This document shows positions 1 to 12,414 of a stretch of 64,000 bases of DNA, piece after piece (positions within the stretch are counted from its first letter, which is position 1; each line of letters opens with the position of its first letter). The position numbers and the translations under genes are program-made. The stretch is from Labia minor (taxonomy: Eukaryota > Arthropoda > Insecta > Dermaptera > Spongiphoridae), in assembly GCA_963082975.1 (NCBI GenBank), contig OY720344.1:16913580-16977579 (forward strand), in the 5' to 3' direction. The notes beneath the pieces were generated by a model. The model was not told the DNA's origin. It saw nothing but the letters and a program-made list of their open reading frames with translations, and did not search any database.

Positions 1-1090
1 ATTGATTAATTTATAATTGTAATTAAATCTATTTCTATTGTATTATTTACCAATACAATTTACAGACACCTTTCTTTTTGGTTTTTTTATCTTTTTCTTT
101 TAAGTGAATACACCTGATATATTGGGTTCTTCTTGGCTGGTACCGATTAGTACTGGATTGATTGAAGAACCCGAGGTTCTATTGCTATTTTTAGGCATTC
201 AACTAATCTCTCTTCAAACGTTTGAGTTTTGTTTGTTTCTCATTCTTGATATAAACCATGCTAAATTTTTTCCATCCAAATAACAAAATTCAACAGTTTT
301 TCATTTCATTGTTTTATTTATATATTAATTTCTGATTTGATAGTTAAATATTGGTTAAGATATATATAGAAAAAATATTTAACCAATATTATTTAATTAA
401 AACTGATTGACATTTCTAACTTTGAAATCTTCAGAATATTTATTTTATTACAAATCAATCATCTATTATATATTTTATATACTTTATATAGGTATGATTA
501 ATTTAAATAAATAATAAATTTCCAATAAATATGTATATATAAGAATTATAAGAATTTTATGTATTTATCAAATAAATATGCATATATATATATTTAATTT
601 TCTCATAATTTTTTCATATCCGTTCTGAAAATGTTCAAAATGGCGGAAATTAAATAAATGGACATTTTTTAAATTTTATTTATATATTATTTTATATATA
701 TTAATTAAATATTCCTCTATATATTTTTCTTATTAAAAAAATTCATGAATATAATCATATGTAAAATGATATTTCATAATATTGTATCAACTATATTATT
801 TAATAACCAATTAATAAACTTCAGGTATCTCTCAATTGAAGAGGTTCTCTTAAAATGTTTTTTTTTTTTATTTTTTTTTTTTCCAAAAAAGTGCCAGATC
901 CCTTTTGAAGAAGTTGATTGTATTCATTCGCAATGGTATTAGAATTATTCCTTTTTAGTTAACAATAATAACGATTAAAACACATGAGTTATTTGAATTT
1001 TATTTTCTTTAATCATATTAAGGAATTAAATTAGCATACTATTGTCAAATGTTTATTCCACTTATTTGTTAGATCTCTTCCTGTTCCCAG
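1..1090. other. Upstream/intron sequence of LDB1, no supported exon
   Basis: AT-rich sequence ending in a good polypyrimidine tract and AG at 1089-1090. The 5' coding exon(s) of LDB1 should lie here or left of the window, because the first visible exon begins inside a codon. I could not find an ATG exon with a matching donor in this stretch. Short open frames near 745-942 are low-complexity and poly-T and are not credible. Confidence 0.6.
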
Positions 1091-4000
1091 GCGGCATACG
1101 CCGTACTTCGGCCAGCCCGATTATCGCATATACGAGCTCAACAAACGTCTTCAGCAAAGAACTGAGGTAAGCATATATTCAAACTCAATATTTATTCCAA
1201 TTAATTAACTTCAACTTTCTTTTTATTGTTATTTTAGTTTAATTTAAAAAAAAGAGTATATATATCAAAAATAGAAAATTTAATTAAATAAGTATGATTA
1301 GTTTAAATTAAAAAATAATATTATAGACATATATATTACTGTGCAAAATTATCTCGTCACTATTAATTTTATTAAAATATTGAATAAATAAACTTTGTTT
1401 TGTAAAATCTAAATATCATAATGATAAAAATAATAAAATACACCTAACTCTCTTATAACACGGTAATTAGTTTTTTCGAAAATGGCGTGTCTATGAGTAA
1501 GTGCAAAAAGGGGGGGTTAGGTTCCAATAACTTTATAAAAACTATATTTCAAGTTTCAGCTAAGCTTAGTTTTACTAATAATTTTTTGATTTTTAGTTAA
1601 TCAACATTTCCATCCTCATCATTGCTTTTTTCTCACTTTCGATATGATTTATTTCTTTTGATATCATTTCCAACAAATCTGCTTCACTAATTTCTTCTAG
1701 GCATGCGCTATATCTGTTGGAATTGAACCAGGCGGGAGTCGCGGCTTTTTTAATTAAATGCTTTATGAAATTTTCAATTGTGTTAGAGTAAATGCATGTT
1801 ATACAGGGATTTTTGTCAAATATCTAATCGTGATAGAGCAATTTCGTATTGTAGATTACCGTGTTACAGGAGGAGGTTAGGTGTACTCAAATTACAGAAA
1901 TAAATTAAATTAAATATTATCTTTTATTGAAATAAAATCCTTTAAACCAATCGGTTCTTCTAAGTTTACTTTAAGCATCATTTTAAAAATAACTCTTCTA
2001 AATAAAATTTTTCTCGATACCAATTTCTTTAATTTTCATAAAGAAATCACATATTGTTTTCTAAAGTAAAACTAAATAAAAATAAATTTATCGGTATATG
2101 ATTGATAGAATCATAATATTATCTCAAGAAGGGTTGAGCCAACGTGAGATTGCAAGGCGCCTAGAGATTAAGCAATCAAGTGTAACAAGAGTTCTTAAAA
2201 GGTTTAAAGAGAGGCTGGAAATCATTCAAGTTCAGAACAAGACACTCCAAGAAATACAAATCAGTGGGATGACCCATTTGTTTATTTTTTTCTAAGAAAT
2301 CCAGTTGAATGGCAGGTTGGAAAATACTCGTAACACTCAAATTTCTGGTTCCACATTAAGAAGACGTCTGCATGAAGGTGGTATGAAATCAAGAAGACCA
2401 GTCACAGATCCTGTTTTAACCTGGGCTTATCGAAATTCGAGACGGAGATTTATTTAACATCTTCCAAAGTGGATATTGGAGGATTGGAGGCGAGTTTTGT
2501 TTTCAGATGAGTCCAGGTTTGATGGGAGGGGAAAGAGTATGGAGAAGACTACCAGAAAGATATGAAGAGTTCAACAAATCACCATGAGTAAGTTTTGAGG
2601 AAGATTCCATCAAGGTATAGGGAGCCATAAATTTCATACAGTAACTTGAAGGTACTTAAGAGAACTCCTAGAGAAATAAGTAATGCCTTTTGCTCCTTAA
2701 TTGGAAAAAGATTTATTTTTTACAAGATAATACTTGTCCTCATACTGGTCATCCAGTAAAAGAATTCCTAAAAACAGTCGGTAAATATATATTCAGTTCC
2801 TACAAGAATTCCTGATGTCAATCCTATTCAACATTAATGGGGCATAATAGGGAGATGGCTAAGAAAACTCAATTGGACATTTGGAGAATTAGAAATTGCA
2901 TTAATTGAGTAATGGAACAACATCTCCCAAGAAGAAATCAAAAATTTAATTCTATTAATGCCAAAAAGAATCCAAGAGTTAATTAGAACAAGTGAATGAG
3001 TTTAAAGATATTGCTAAATTGTTTTTGATCAAAACATTTAATAAAATTAATTAAATTTTCATCTTTTCTTTTTGGGGAGTCAATATTTTTTTTATTTTTA
3101 TTTATTATTTTTTATTAAGTGTTATAATTTAATATGAAATAAATAAATGTTTATTGTATTTATTAATAAAATTAATAGTGATCCGCGCGCGCGATAATTT
3201 TACACAATATATATATATATATGTATATATATAATATAGAAAATCAAAATATTTGTTTAAGAAATGTTGGTTGTATATCCTTCAGGCGGATTAATTTTCT
3301 TGCACTTAATGGTTTTATATAAATAAAAGCTATACAAACATATTTAGAAACGAAATAAACAATTTTAGTTGTGAATGAAATTTAGTAAAATATAAAAGAT
3401 TGTTGAAATTTAAATGGATGATGGGGATTTGAATATTTTTAATTATTTTATTTCTTGAAGAATATAATAAATATTAAATTAAATGTTTCCCAATTTTTTT
3501 TTTCTTTAAATAATTTTTATAATATTTATTTTCTATAATATTTTCTATCTTTACCATTTTTAAAAGGTAATGATTATTTTAATTCTTAAATTAGTTTTTT
3601 TATTTAATATTTTATATTTTTCCAAAACAATTCGTGAATTTAAATGAAGATATTTTAGATTAAAGTAACATTAAGCTAACATTCACTTGTTTAATATTCT
3701 ATAGTTCTGAATACAACTGAATATTTTAACCATAGTGAATATTTGAGATTTGACATTTAACATTTTACTTTAACCTATCTAAAATAAATGTCAGATATAT
3801 ATTGTATCAAAGTCAAATTTCATGATTTTTCTTATGAAAATATTTCAATTTTATAATAGAAATTGCTATTAGCAACTATATAAATAAAAGGTCTAAAATA
3901 TGAATATCTTACAAACCATTTTCTAATACACGCATTATAAAGAAAGAATCTATAATTATTCCGATTATGAATTTTTTATTCTCATGCGCTCCTTGGATTG

Positions 4001-5966
4001 ATAGATTTATACTTCAATTACAAAGTTATAAAGTACTATGAATTCTACGAAACTTAAATAGTAAAAAGATATTTGTCTGCCTACAAGTCAATTTTTCTGT
4101 TTTTTATTATTTAGCGATCCGGGACGTTAACATGTGAGGTTTTCCTCGTTTAAAATCTTTTACTATCCTGGTAACCACGCGAAAAAGAAGAAAAAAAAAA
4201 TAGAGAAGAAAAGAAAGAAAAATATTTTTAGTGTCTATTCGTTTTTTGTTTTTTTAGAAATATTAGATTTATTAAGAAAATATTATTTATTTCAAGTTTA
4301 TTTTATACACTTTTTTGTATATCATTAGAAAAATTACTATAAATTCACCTATTTCAAGTATAATCTATATCAGGGATTCATAACGTGGTCCACGGGTCGA
4401 AGAAGTTTTGAATAGGGTCGACAGAACCTGGCGGGGTTATTAAGGGTAGATGGCTAAATTTTTTGAAATAAAAACCAAGGAAAAAGTAAATACTAACAAT
4501 TGCTAACGGATCCTGCTAATCCTCAAAGTAGTAGTATTTATTACGTTATATTTATTACCATTTGATTTATTTACACAATCGTTCATGTGTTTTAAAATAT
4601 TTTTTAAGTAATGTCCCATTGGATTTTTTTAATTTTTCAATCAAAATAAAATACCGTTTAACTTAAATAGTTTTTGTGTTGGTGAGTTAATTTTTTTTTA
4701 AATTAATATTTTCCCATAATTTTTCATTAATAAAATATTCGATTTTATTAACTATATTATCATATGCGAAAGTTGTAAAATTTATTTTTAATCAAAATTT
4801 AAACTTGATATAAAAAATATTATCAATAAACATGAGCCTCAACGCTCACATTAATTTTTCATTGCCTATAAATCATTTATGAAATTATTAATTTATAAAA
4901 TAATGAATTGTAAGTTTTGTTAAATAATAATATTTTCGCTCTACTACTACTAATGTAACAAAAATGTTTACTATGTTGTAAAATATACTCTATTAAATGC
5001 TCATAATTCTATGTTACACTTTATTAATATATTTATGCATACTACTGCATAATATAGGCAAAAAATAGGGGTCTAATAAACGAGGATTAAGTTAAAAAGG
5101 GGTCGCTGTAGAAAAAAGGTTGGGAAACCCTGACTATATAGTTATGAAAATACTCAAACTGAAGTTGTACTATATACTAACTAAATACTAACTAAATAAT
5201 TTTTTTATATCATCTCTTTTTTTATAAATATATTGTTTTATTCCAATATATGTAATTAAATTTGGTCTGATTATTACGAGGGCCGATCAATAAGTCCGTG
5301 ACTTTTTGAATATCACGTCTCTTAAATGAAATGGCAATAAAGCTCCTGTCAGCAGGCAACCATCAGCTGACCATGTCGAAATTTGAACCAGTTGGATTTC
5401 TTAGTTTTTGTTTAGCATCCATTAATAACGGAAAAATTGAATTTCCATGAAAATTAATGCATTGGGGATATGAATTGCTCCCTCATCCGCCCTATTCTCC
5501 TGATTTAGTGACTATTTCTTGTTTCCAAACCTGAAGAAATGACTCGGCGGAAAGAGATTTGACTCCAACGATGAAATCATCTCACAAACAAATCTATTTT
5601 GATATCCTCGACAAATCTTATATTTTGGAAGGGATAAAAAAATTGGAGAAACCTTGGACGAAGTGTATATAGCTCAAATGAGACTACGTTGAAAAATAAA
5701 ATAATTTTTTATCAAAAAGCCTGTGTTTCATTCAAAAAATCACGGATTTATTGACCTGTCCTCGTATAAAGAGTTTTTAAAAACATACTTCTTAGTAAGT
5801 TTTAAGAAAATCTTATATAAATTTTTTCAACTAGTATATTATATTTCATATTTCATCTATATTTGGATATTAAAAGGGAATCTTAATAAATAAACTTGTT
5901 TTCATTGCATCATATATATTAAGATGTTTATTTTATATTTACTACTTGTATATTCAGGTATATTAC

Positions 5967-5999
<33 letters not shown>

Positions 6000-8999
6000 T
6001 ATATTACCTTTGGTGCATTATTGATTCTCCACCCCCTTCAGCAAGCAAGCGTTGTAATACGCTCTGTCCCTCTAAAATGGAGTGAGTTACTCGATGTTAC
6101 TGTTGGCTCCATCGGGGGATATGAGCGGTTCAACCCTTTTGTTATATGTTGTGAATGTTGCTTGTCCACAAATGCTCTCTCATCTCTAACTCACTTGACC
6201 CTTCGAAATTTCTCAAATAAATTGCATCAATCAATTACCTTTATTAAAAATTATATATATACGAGTATATTAAAAACAATTAAAAAAGTATAATGTCTAT
6301 TACTTAAGATAATTCCATTGGACAAGAAATTGGAATTACAGATTTAATTTGAAATCTATAAAAATAGAATTAGATAAAAAGAAATGAAATTCTTTTAATT
6401 AAAGACACCCTATTTCAAAAAATTTATTTTATTCAAATATTTTCTGTTGAGTAGGGAGTCTAGAATAATTATAGTAATTAATATTAAATGAAATAATTAT
6501 AAACTAAAACTTAAAAATGTTTTTATTTTACTCATTATTTATTTTTCAAGTTATGTTATGATTTTTATTAATTCTTTAAAATTCTATAAAAATTAAGGTC
6601 TCAAACTTCATAATATTTAATCAAAATCACTTCGAGTCGTTTTCGTGAAAAATCTCATAACTTTAAAATTACAGTAAATTTCGATTTGCTTTTTGTAATA
6701 ATTACTTTTCTCTTATATTTTAAATAGAATGATTTATTTTAGTCCGTCCTAACAGAAACCACCCATACAAACAGATTAATTTTTGTAAATAATTAAAGTG
6801 TTTTTGCGAAATTCAAAATTTTCATTTCTGTATATTCATTCATATGGCTAGACTCGAAATATATTCGTTTTCACACTAGCATTTAGCCTTTACTGTATTC
6901 CCAATGTGAATGATGATTAATTTTTAAGTATTATTAATATTGATAAACTAAATTTCTAAAAAATAAATATTTTACATAATATTGCTTTAAATATGTAAAC
7001 GTAAAAATATTCTATATTATCAAAATGAATTTGGAAATTAATGATTGATATTTGTCTTCTAATTTTTTACTCTCAATTATTATGGAATATTAATTCATGG
7101 ACTACTACTATAGTGCAAGTTGTGATGTTTTCGAATGAAGTTATAAAGATCGGGTTTTGTAATTCTTTGTTTTTAGGAAAGTGATAACCTTTGGTGGGAC
7201 GCCTTCGCAAATGAGTTCTTCGAGGATGATGCCACGCTTACGCTTACCTTCTGCCTCGAAGATGGCCCTAAACGTTATAGTAAGTCGATTATAATATATA
7301 TATATATATAATTAGAACCTAAATTGAATAATTTTTTCTTTAATTTTTGTCATTCTTCAAAAGTATTTTATCACAATTCTTTTTATATTTATATTTTTAT
7401 TATATTATATTATATTTTTATTATATTATATTATATTTATATTATATTAACTAGAAATATTCTTTATTCTTAATGACATATTTTTATAATGATTCCTTAA
7501 TACAATTTCAATTAAATTTGAATGTTTTATTAAAAATTATTTACTACAATATTTTCTTCCAATATTTTGAAAATGATCAACAAAATTTAATTTTACCGTA
7601 CTATATGGGGAATTATTAATGGTTCCATTAGATTCAAAAAAAAAAAAAAAAATAATACAAGAAATATTGTAAAAAAATTTTTTAACCCTTAACGAACGGA
7701 TGCCGCCATACTCGCGACATTGCATATATTCTTTGCAAATATTCTAATTAAGGGTATAAACTAAAAGATTCAATCAAGGCTATTATTCTCGAGATTATGT
7801 CAAGTCCTGTATATTATTTGTATTATTTAATTTAAAATTTATAGATATAATGTTGATTAGATATGTGAATTTAATATCTATATTTATAAAATGAAAAATA
7901 AATAACCATTGAGTTATTCAAACGAATAAATTGATTTAAAATTAATTATCTGATGTAAATTGTTATGACTTATCAAAAACTTCTAAACTTTTTTAATATA
8001 TGGGAATCTCAATTTTATCTCTTTTTTTTACTATATCTTTTAAACTTGAATCTCTATTATAATTAATAAAAAAAATATAACATAATTTTGTTGTTATTTT
8101 AAGATATATGTTATTTCCCTCCATTACCTTAAGCGTTATTTTCATAATAAATTAAAAATAAAAAAATACTACTTCCATACAATTTAAAAAATATAATTTA
8201 ATTTTTTCAGCAATAGGAAGGACATTGATTCCTCGATATTTCCGAAGTATTTTTGAAGGAGGCGTTACTGAGCTTTACTATAATTTAAAACATCCAAAGG
8301 AATCGTTCCATAATACTAGTATAACTCTAGATTGTGATCAATGTACAATGGTAACACATCATGGGAAACCCATGTTCACAAAGGTATAATATTTAATTTT
8401 TAAATATCAATTTTTTTTCATTTTATTTTAATTAATTTTATTACTATTACAATTAAAATGATGATAGGATAATACATAATTTTATGATGAAGAGTTAAAA
8501 TGAGTAAAGAAATATTTAAAATAATTGTTAAAACTATCTATCTCTGTGGCTCTACGGAACTCGAAAGTTCTTGGCCGCAGCAACTACACTTCTCCAAGTA
8601 TTCCTATTCTGAGCCACAAGCCTCCAATCCCTACCCTCCCCCATCTCTCTCACGTCCCTTACCACATTATCCACCCACATGCAATTCCTCGTTAAGCAGT
8701 CTCCGCCTTCCCCGGTTCTTTGGCCCATAATTGCTTCGCAGAATCCTATACTCAAATACTCTAAATCTACTCTCGTCTCCTAAGGTCATAGACCATGCCT
8801 CACACCCATATAATACAACCGGCAAAATAATGGTTATAATTATTAAATAATAAACAATATACAATTTTTTTTTTCTTAAAAATATATTTCTATTACTATA
8901 TGTTTAGCATTTTTTTATTAAAATTAAAAAATCTTCCATTTAAAGTAACTTTAGTTCATAGTTTAACTATTTATACTATATGTACTATCTATCTATCTA

Positions 9000-9038
<39 letters not shown>

Positions 9039-10034
9039 ATTTTAGGAAATACTTATCTTTTAATAATCAATAATATAAAACTGATTGTCGGAATTGATCA
9101 CAACCTTTATATAAATTGATTCACAAAATATATCGATTATCCGATATATATTCTATTTCTTTTTTTCATTGTTTAATAAATTATATTCTTTTTATTGATT
9201 ATAAAGTAAAATTTTTGTTCAATTTTTATTGTTATATCGTTTTATGTATAAAATATTTCAATTAGTACTAATATTCGTTTTTAAAGACTTCTCTTGTATG
9301 TTTCTTGTTCATTTACATTAATCACTTCTATGCAATAACACTGGCTACTAGTATTTGAAACAATTACACATAATGAGAAAATTTTTTTTTTTTTATTTCC
9401 ATTCGTGTTTTTATATATATTGAATTAGTAAATTATCATGCAAATTGAGATTAATTTAAATAAAGCATAATAATAAATTAAAAATTAATTTAATATTAAG
9501 TGATATTACTAAAAAAATAAAAAATAAATAAAATTTGATTTAAGACGTATTTAAATTAATTATAAATGCATTCAAACCTTAAAAACAATTTTTATTACTG
9601 AATCTGTTAGGATAAACAAAATAGAAAAAAAATTAAGTCTTGGGAGTTTATGTCAAAAATTATCTTTTGTTTTGTGAAATACATTTCTAATTTGTTTAAA
9701 TTATAGTATTTTTTTAATAATATATCTTTCTTTAGATTCATTTATCTCTGCGGTACTACTGAAATCTTAAAATTTTTATGTAACTGAAACCATATTCTCC
9801 AAACTCTCCATAGACATGAATTTTATGTATATTTGAGTCTTTAGTTGAGTTTAAACGTCCCAAGGTCTATAGGATATTTACCAGTAAAAATAAATGTCCT
9901 CCATTTCACTAAATACGCCTTAAAATTAGTCTTTTTGCTGATTATTTTATTCTATTTTAATACAAATACAATAACAATACATTTATTGTTAGGTCAGCAA
10001 CTAGTCATTATTTTGTTAATTTAATTTTATTTTT

Positions 10035-10077
<43 letters not shown>

Positions 10078-12414
10078 AACCAAAAATGCATTATTTTTAG
10101 GTGTGTACAGAAGGAAGGCTCATACTTGAGTTCACCTTTGACGATCTAATGCGAATTAAATCTTGGCATCTTGCGGTTCGCACTCATAGAGAGTTAGTCC
10201 CTAGAAGTGTGGTTGGGATGCATTCTCAACAGGATCCAGGAATGTTAGATCAACTCACAAAAAACATCACACGGCAAGGAATTACCAATTCAACGCTCAA
10301 CTACCTCAGGGTACCTAATTTCAATAAGATCTAAAATATTTGTCTAAATTGCATTTTATATATTTCATTTTTTTCCTTTTTTTAATGTAATATTATATAT
10401 GTAAATTTTTAATTTAAAAAATAAATAAATAATAAAAATGAGATCATGTAAGAGATAAATTAAAATTTATTTGTTTATAACTATGCCATTACTGAAGTCA
10501 AAAGTTAAGTCACTAGTCTGAGTTACATCTATTCAATTCTTCATCTCCCTGTTTTTATATTACATATCTCCCAAATATTTTTGCCGTTTTCTAAATATAA
10601 TTTCTAATTCATATAATCAAATATTTTTTAATTATTATTATTTATTATATAATATTAAATTTTTAATTATATTTAATTATGAATTTGTTCAAGATAGGAA
10701 ATTAATTGATCTTTTTATTATTTTTTAGCTGTGCGTCATCTTGGAGCCAATGCAAGAACTCATGTCTAGGCATAAAGCTTATGCACTAAGTCCTCGTGAT
10801 TGTCTCAAGACAACGCTCTTCCAGAAATGGCAGCGAATGGTCGCACCGCCGGGTAAGAGAGGTACCTTTTTTATAAATGGCATGCAACTATAATAATATA
10901 TAACTTTAATCGCTCTGTAATAAAGTTATTAAGGTTATTTTACATATTAATTTATGAAAAAATTAAATTAGTCTTTAATATCTATAAATATATTTATCAA
11001 ATTTTATTTTTTATGTCCTTATTTACCAAAAAATAGAATCACAGCGGCCCGCTAATAAACGAAGAAAACGAAAAACACAATCTGGAGGAGCTGCGAATAA
11101 TGCCCCGCCGGCTCCCAACAAAAAAAGATCCCCAGGGCCAAATTTTTCTTTAGCATCACAGGTATGTTTAAATTAAAAAAATGGATTTATTTGAAATGAT
11201 TGATTTTTTAAAAGTTTATCAAATTGTTATCCATTAAGAAGAATTTTAAATGATTTCTTCTCGTTAAATTAAATTCTTCAATATTATTTATTATTTATTT
11301 AATTTCAAAGGGTACATAGGACCAATGGGTCCCATTTACATTCACAATTATTCTATGTTAGTTTTCTTCTCTTCTTTTTTAAGAATAACTCTTTTTTTAA
11401 ATAAATTTAAATAAAAAGACTAAAAGATAGAATTTTTTTACTTTTTATGTGGAAAAAATTATTGTTTTCCGATATACTTATAATTAACACAACTGATTTA
11501 TTTTTATAATAATTTTTATTCTAGTTTTTACTTCTAAAATAATTTTTATTTTTTATTTTATTAGGATTTTAGTAATTAAATATATTTAAGTCAATTAATT
11601 GATAACCTTCGAAATATTTTAAGACTCGGAAACCTAAAGATGAAAGTAAGTTGTGATTTAAAAACAAAATTTACAAGAAATAAAAATAAATTAGAAAATA
11701 TTAACATTTGTGAAATGCTCAGCAAATCTAGCTCAACCCAAAGAGTTTTTCTAAATAATCTTATAAAATTCAAATATAAAAAATTAATATTAATTAGATT
11801 AATAATTAATTAATTATTTATTAATTTAAATTTTAATAAATCACATGAAACTTCTTATTTTAAACTGATATCAAATGACAACAATTTTTAAAATTTAAAA
11901 TTTTTTAGCATTTTCCTTAAAAACATTTTTTTAACAGGTTTAAATGTCCTTTTATGGTTGCTGCTTTAAAGTTTTGATTTGAGTTTTTAAATTTTGTCTC
12001 TACTCTTTTTATAGGTGTTCTATTAATTTGTTTGTTTATTTGTTTTTCTTTTATAGATATTATTAAAACTTTAATGATTTGTATTTCTAAAATACTATCA
12101 CTTACAAGATTATTTATCTTTTTTTTTAATTTCAGGATGTCATGGTTGTTGGTGAACCATCCCTTATGGGTGGGGAATTCGGAGATGAAGATGAAAGGCT
12201 AATTACACGATTAGAAAACACTCAATATGATGCAGCCAATTCATTGGAACATGAAAATCACGCATTTGGAGATTCACCAATGACAGGGGGTCCTAATGCT
12301 TGGGGAGGTGCACAAGGGGACAGAGGGCCACCTGGAGGCGTGACTGGACCTCCTCAAGGAAATACACCGAGTAGCCAGGACTCGGATAAAAAGAGTCCAG
12401 CAGTGAGTCAATGA
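1091..12414 (+). CDS. LDB1: LIM domain-binding protein (LDB1/Chip/CLIM), 5' end missing
   Basis: Nuclear adaptor that dimerises through its N-terminal domain and binds LIM-homeodomain and LMO proteins through a C-terminal LIM-interaction domain, bridging enhancers and promoters (Chip in Drosophila). Exons: 1091-1166, 7177-7279, 8211-8383, 10101-10310, 10729-10852, 11037-11161, 12136-12414 (TGA). Frame is continuous through every junction, giving 362 residues. The visible protein begins RHTPYFGQPDYRIYELNKRL, followed by the dimerisation domain (ESDNLWWDAF, TLTFCLEDGPKRY, SIFEGGVTELYY, THRELVPRS, LEPMQELMSRHK). A basic nuclear-localisation stretch (NKRRKRK) follows. The last exon opens with the LIM-interaction domain (DVMVVGEPSLMGGEFGDEDE) and ends in a Gly/Pro-rich tail. 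Missing are the initiator exon(s). The exon ending at 10852 has a second in-frame donor 9 bases downstream. Family assignment is very secure; the 5' end is unknown. Confidence 0.96.
1441..1883. mobile_element. 443-bp MITE nested inside the Tc1-like element
   Basis: The left end CACCTAAC...TAACACGGTAAT is mirrored at the right end (ATTACCGTGTTACAGG...GTTAGGTG), giving an imperfect inverted repeat of about 28 bases. Both ends are flanked by TA (1439-1440 and 1884-1885). It has no coding capacity, so it is most likely a non-autonomous Tc1/mariner-superfamily element that inserted into the left arm of the older element. Confidence 0.75.
2098..3000 (+). pseudogene. Broken Tc1-family transposase
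   Basis: Conceptual reading starts with a helix-turn-helix (ILSQEGLSQREIARRLEIKQ, then VTRVLKRFKE), as in the N-terminal DNA-binding domain of Tc1 transposases. After stops and frame changes, further recognisable pieces follow: STLRRRLHEGGMKSRRP, WRRVLFSDESRFDG (with the first catalytic Asp region), LQDNTCPHTG and a C-terminal LPMPKRIQE-like segment near 2955. Multiple stop codons and frameshifts show it is inactive. Confidence 0.85.
3210..4370. other. LDB1 intron, no gene seen
   Basis: Begins with a (TA)n tract and continues as A/T-rich intron sequence. The open frame at 4134-4328 is a poly-lysine, poly-A artefact. I see no exon or element that I can support. Confidence 0.6.
4371..5132. mobile_element. 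hAT-like non-autonomous element
   Basis: The left end CAGGGATTCATAACGTG and the reverse complement of the right end CAGGGTTTCCCAACCTT form imperfect terminal inverted repeats beginning CAGGG, typical of hAT elements (Charlie-type ends). GC content is raised only at the two ends; the interior is AT-rich and non-coding. The flanks share a CTATAT string, but an exact 8-base target duplication is not clear, so boundaries are approximate. Confidence 0.65.
5277..5764 (+). mobile_element. Internally deleted mariner element
   Basis: The left end CGAGGGCCGATCAATAAGTC and the reverse complement of the right end CGAGGACAGGTCAATAAATC are mariner-type terminal inverted repeats, each flanked by TA. Most of the transposase is missing. 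What remains reads as its C-terminal part: ELLPHPPYSPDL around the third catalytic Asp, then a frameshifted tail. It is therefore a 488-bp deletion derivative, not autonomous. Confidence 0.85.
5765..7176. other. LDB1 intron, (TA)/(GT) microsatellite and unassigned GC-richer patch
   Basis: A (TA)n(GT)n tract lies near 5969-5999. The following 6005-6190 is much less AT-rich than its surroundings and reads open on the + strand, but has no acceptor/donor pair that keeps the LDB1 frame and no family resemblance. It is probably an old repeat fragment. The rest is plain A/T-rich intron ending at the acceptor at 7175-7176. Confidence 0.5.
7280..8210. other. LDB1 intron, no gene seen
   Basis: A/T-rich intron with a TATTA/TTATA repeat cluster at about 7397-7447. 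The open frame on the minus strand at 7537-7725 is low-complexity and is not a gene. Confidence 0.6.
8535..8870 (-). pseudogene. LINE reverse-transcriptase 3' fragment (RTE/Jockey-like)
   Basis: On the minus strand the sequence reads ILPVVLYGCEAWSMTLGDES and then RFRVFEYRILRSNYGPK. This is the familiar region between the reverse-transcriptase domain and the C-terminal end in many arthropod non-LTR retrotransposons. After stop codons it ends with the tail motif LWLRIG/AQNRNTWRSVVAAAK, followed by a stop. It lacks the RT catalytic core and endonuclease, so it is a 5'-truncated, decayed copy in an LDB1 intron. Confidence 0.8.
8985..9036. repeat. Compound (ATCT)n(TA)n microsatellite
   Basis: Several ATCT units are followed directly by about 16 TA units in the LDB1 intron between 8383 and 10101. 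Other parts of this intron are A/T-rich with no exon. Positions 9730-9800 look like a more decayed LINE tail. Confidence 0.9.
9728..9805 (-). pseudogene. Very decayed LINE 3' tail
   Basis: On the minus strand this resembles the last part of the better-preserved fragment at 8535-8630: a W-R-x-W-x-x-L/V core, then a KNF motif, and a shared CTCTGYGG stretch in the DNA. It is too short for family assignment. Confidence 0.4.
10039..10073. repeat. (TA)n microsatellite before LDB1 exon 10101
   Basis: About 17 TA units end some 28 bases upstream of the LDB1 acceptor at 10099-10100. Confidence 0.9.
11162..12135. other. Last LDB1 intron, no gene seen
   Basis: Plain A/T-rich intron. It separates the exon encoding the basic nuclear-localisation region from the exon that starts with the LIM-interaction domain. 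Confidence 0.7.

Larger units (their letters stand above)
1339..3207 (+). mobile_element. Decayed Tc1/mariner-type transposon in LDB1 intron
   Basis: Terminal inverted repeats: the left end reads CTGTGCAAAATTATC and the right end, reverse-complemented, reads TTGTGTAAAATTATC. The match continues through TCACTATTAATTTTATT on both sides, and each end is flanked by TA (1337-1338 and 3208-3209), the usual Tc1/mariner target duplication. Inside is a transposase relic (about 2098-3000) and a second nested inverted-repeat element (1441-1883). The right repeat contains a GC dinucleotide run (3184-3193) largely lost from the left one. Confidence 0.82.

Noticed and set aside
745-942. 65-residue frame near the left edge as LDB1 first exon
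   Set aside because: Poly-Phe/poly-T content and no donor giving the phase needed at 1091.
8455-8510. Another C/D snoRNA (two ATGATGA boxes in an LDB1 intron)
   Set aside because: No CTGA box within a suitable distance and no second copy.
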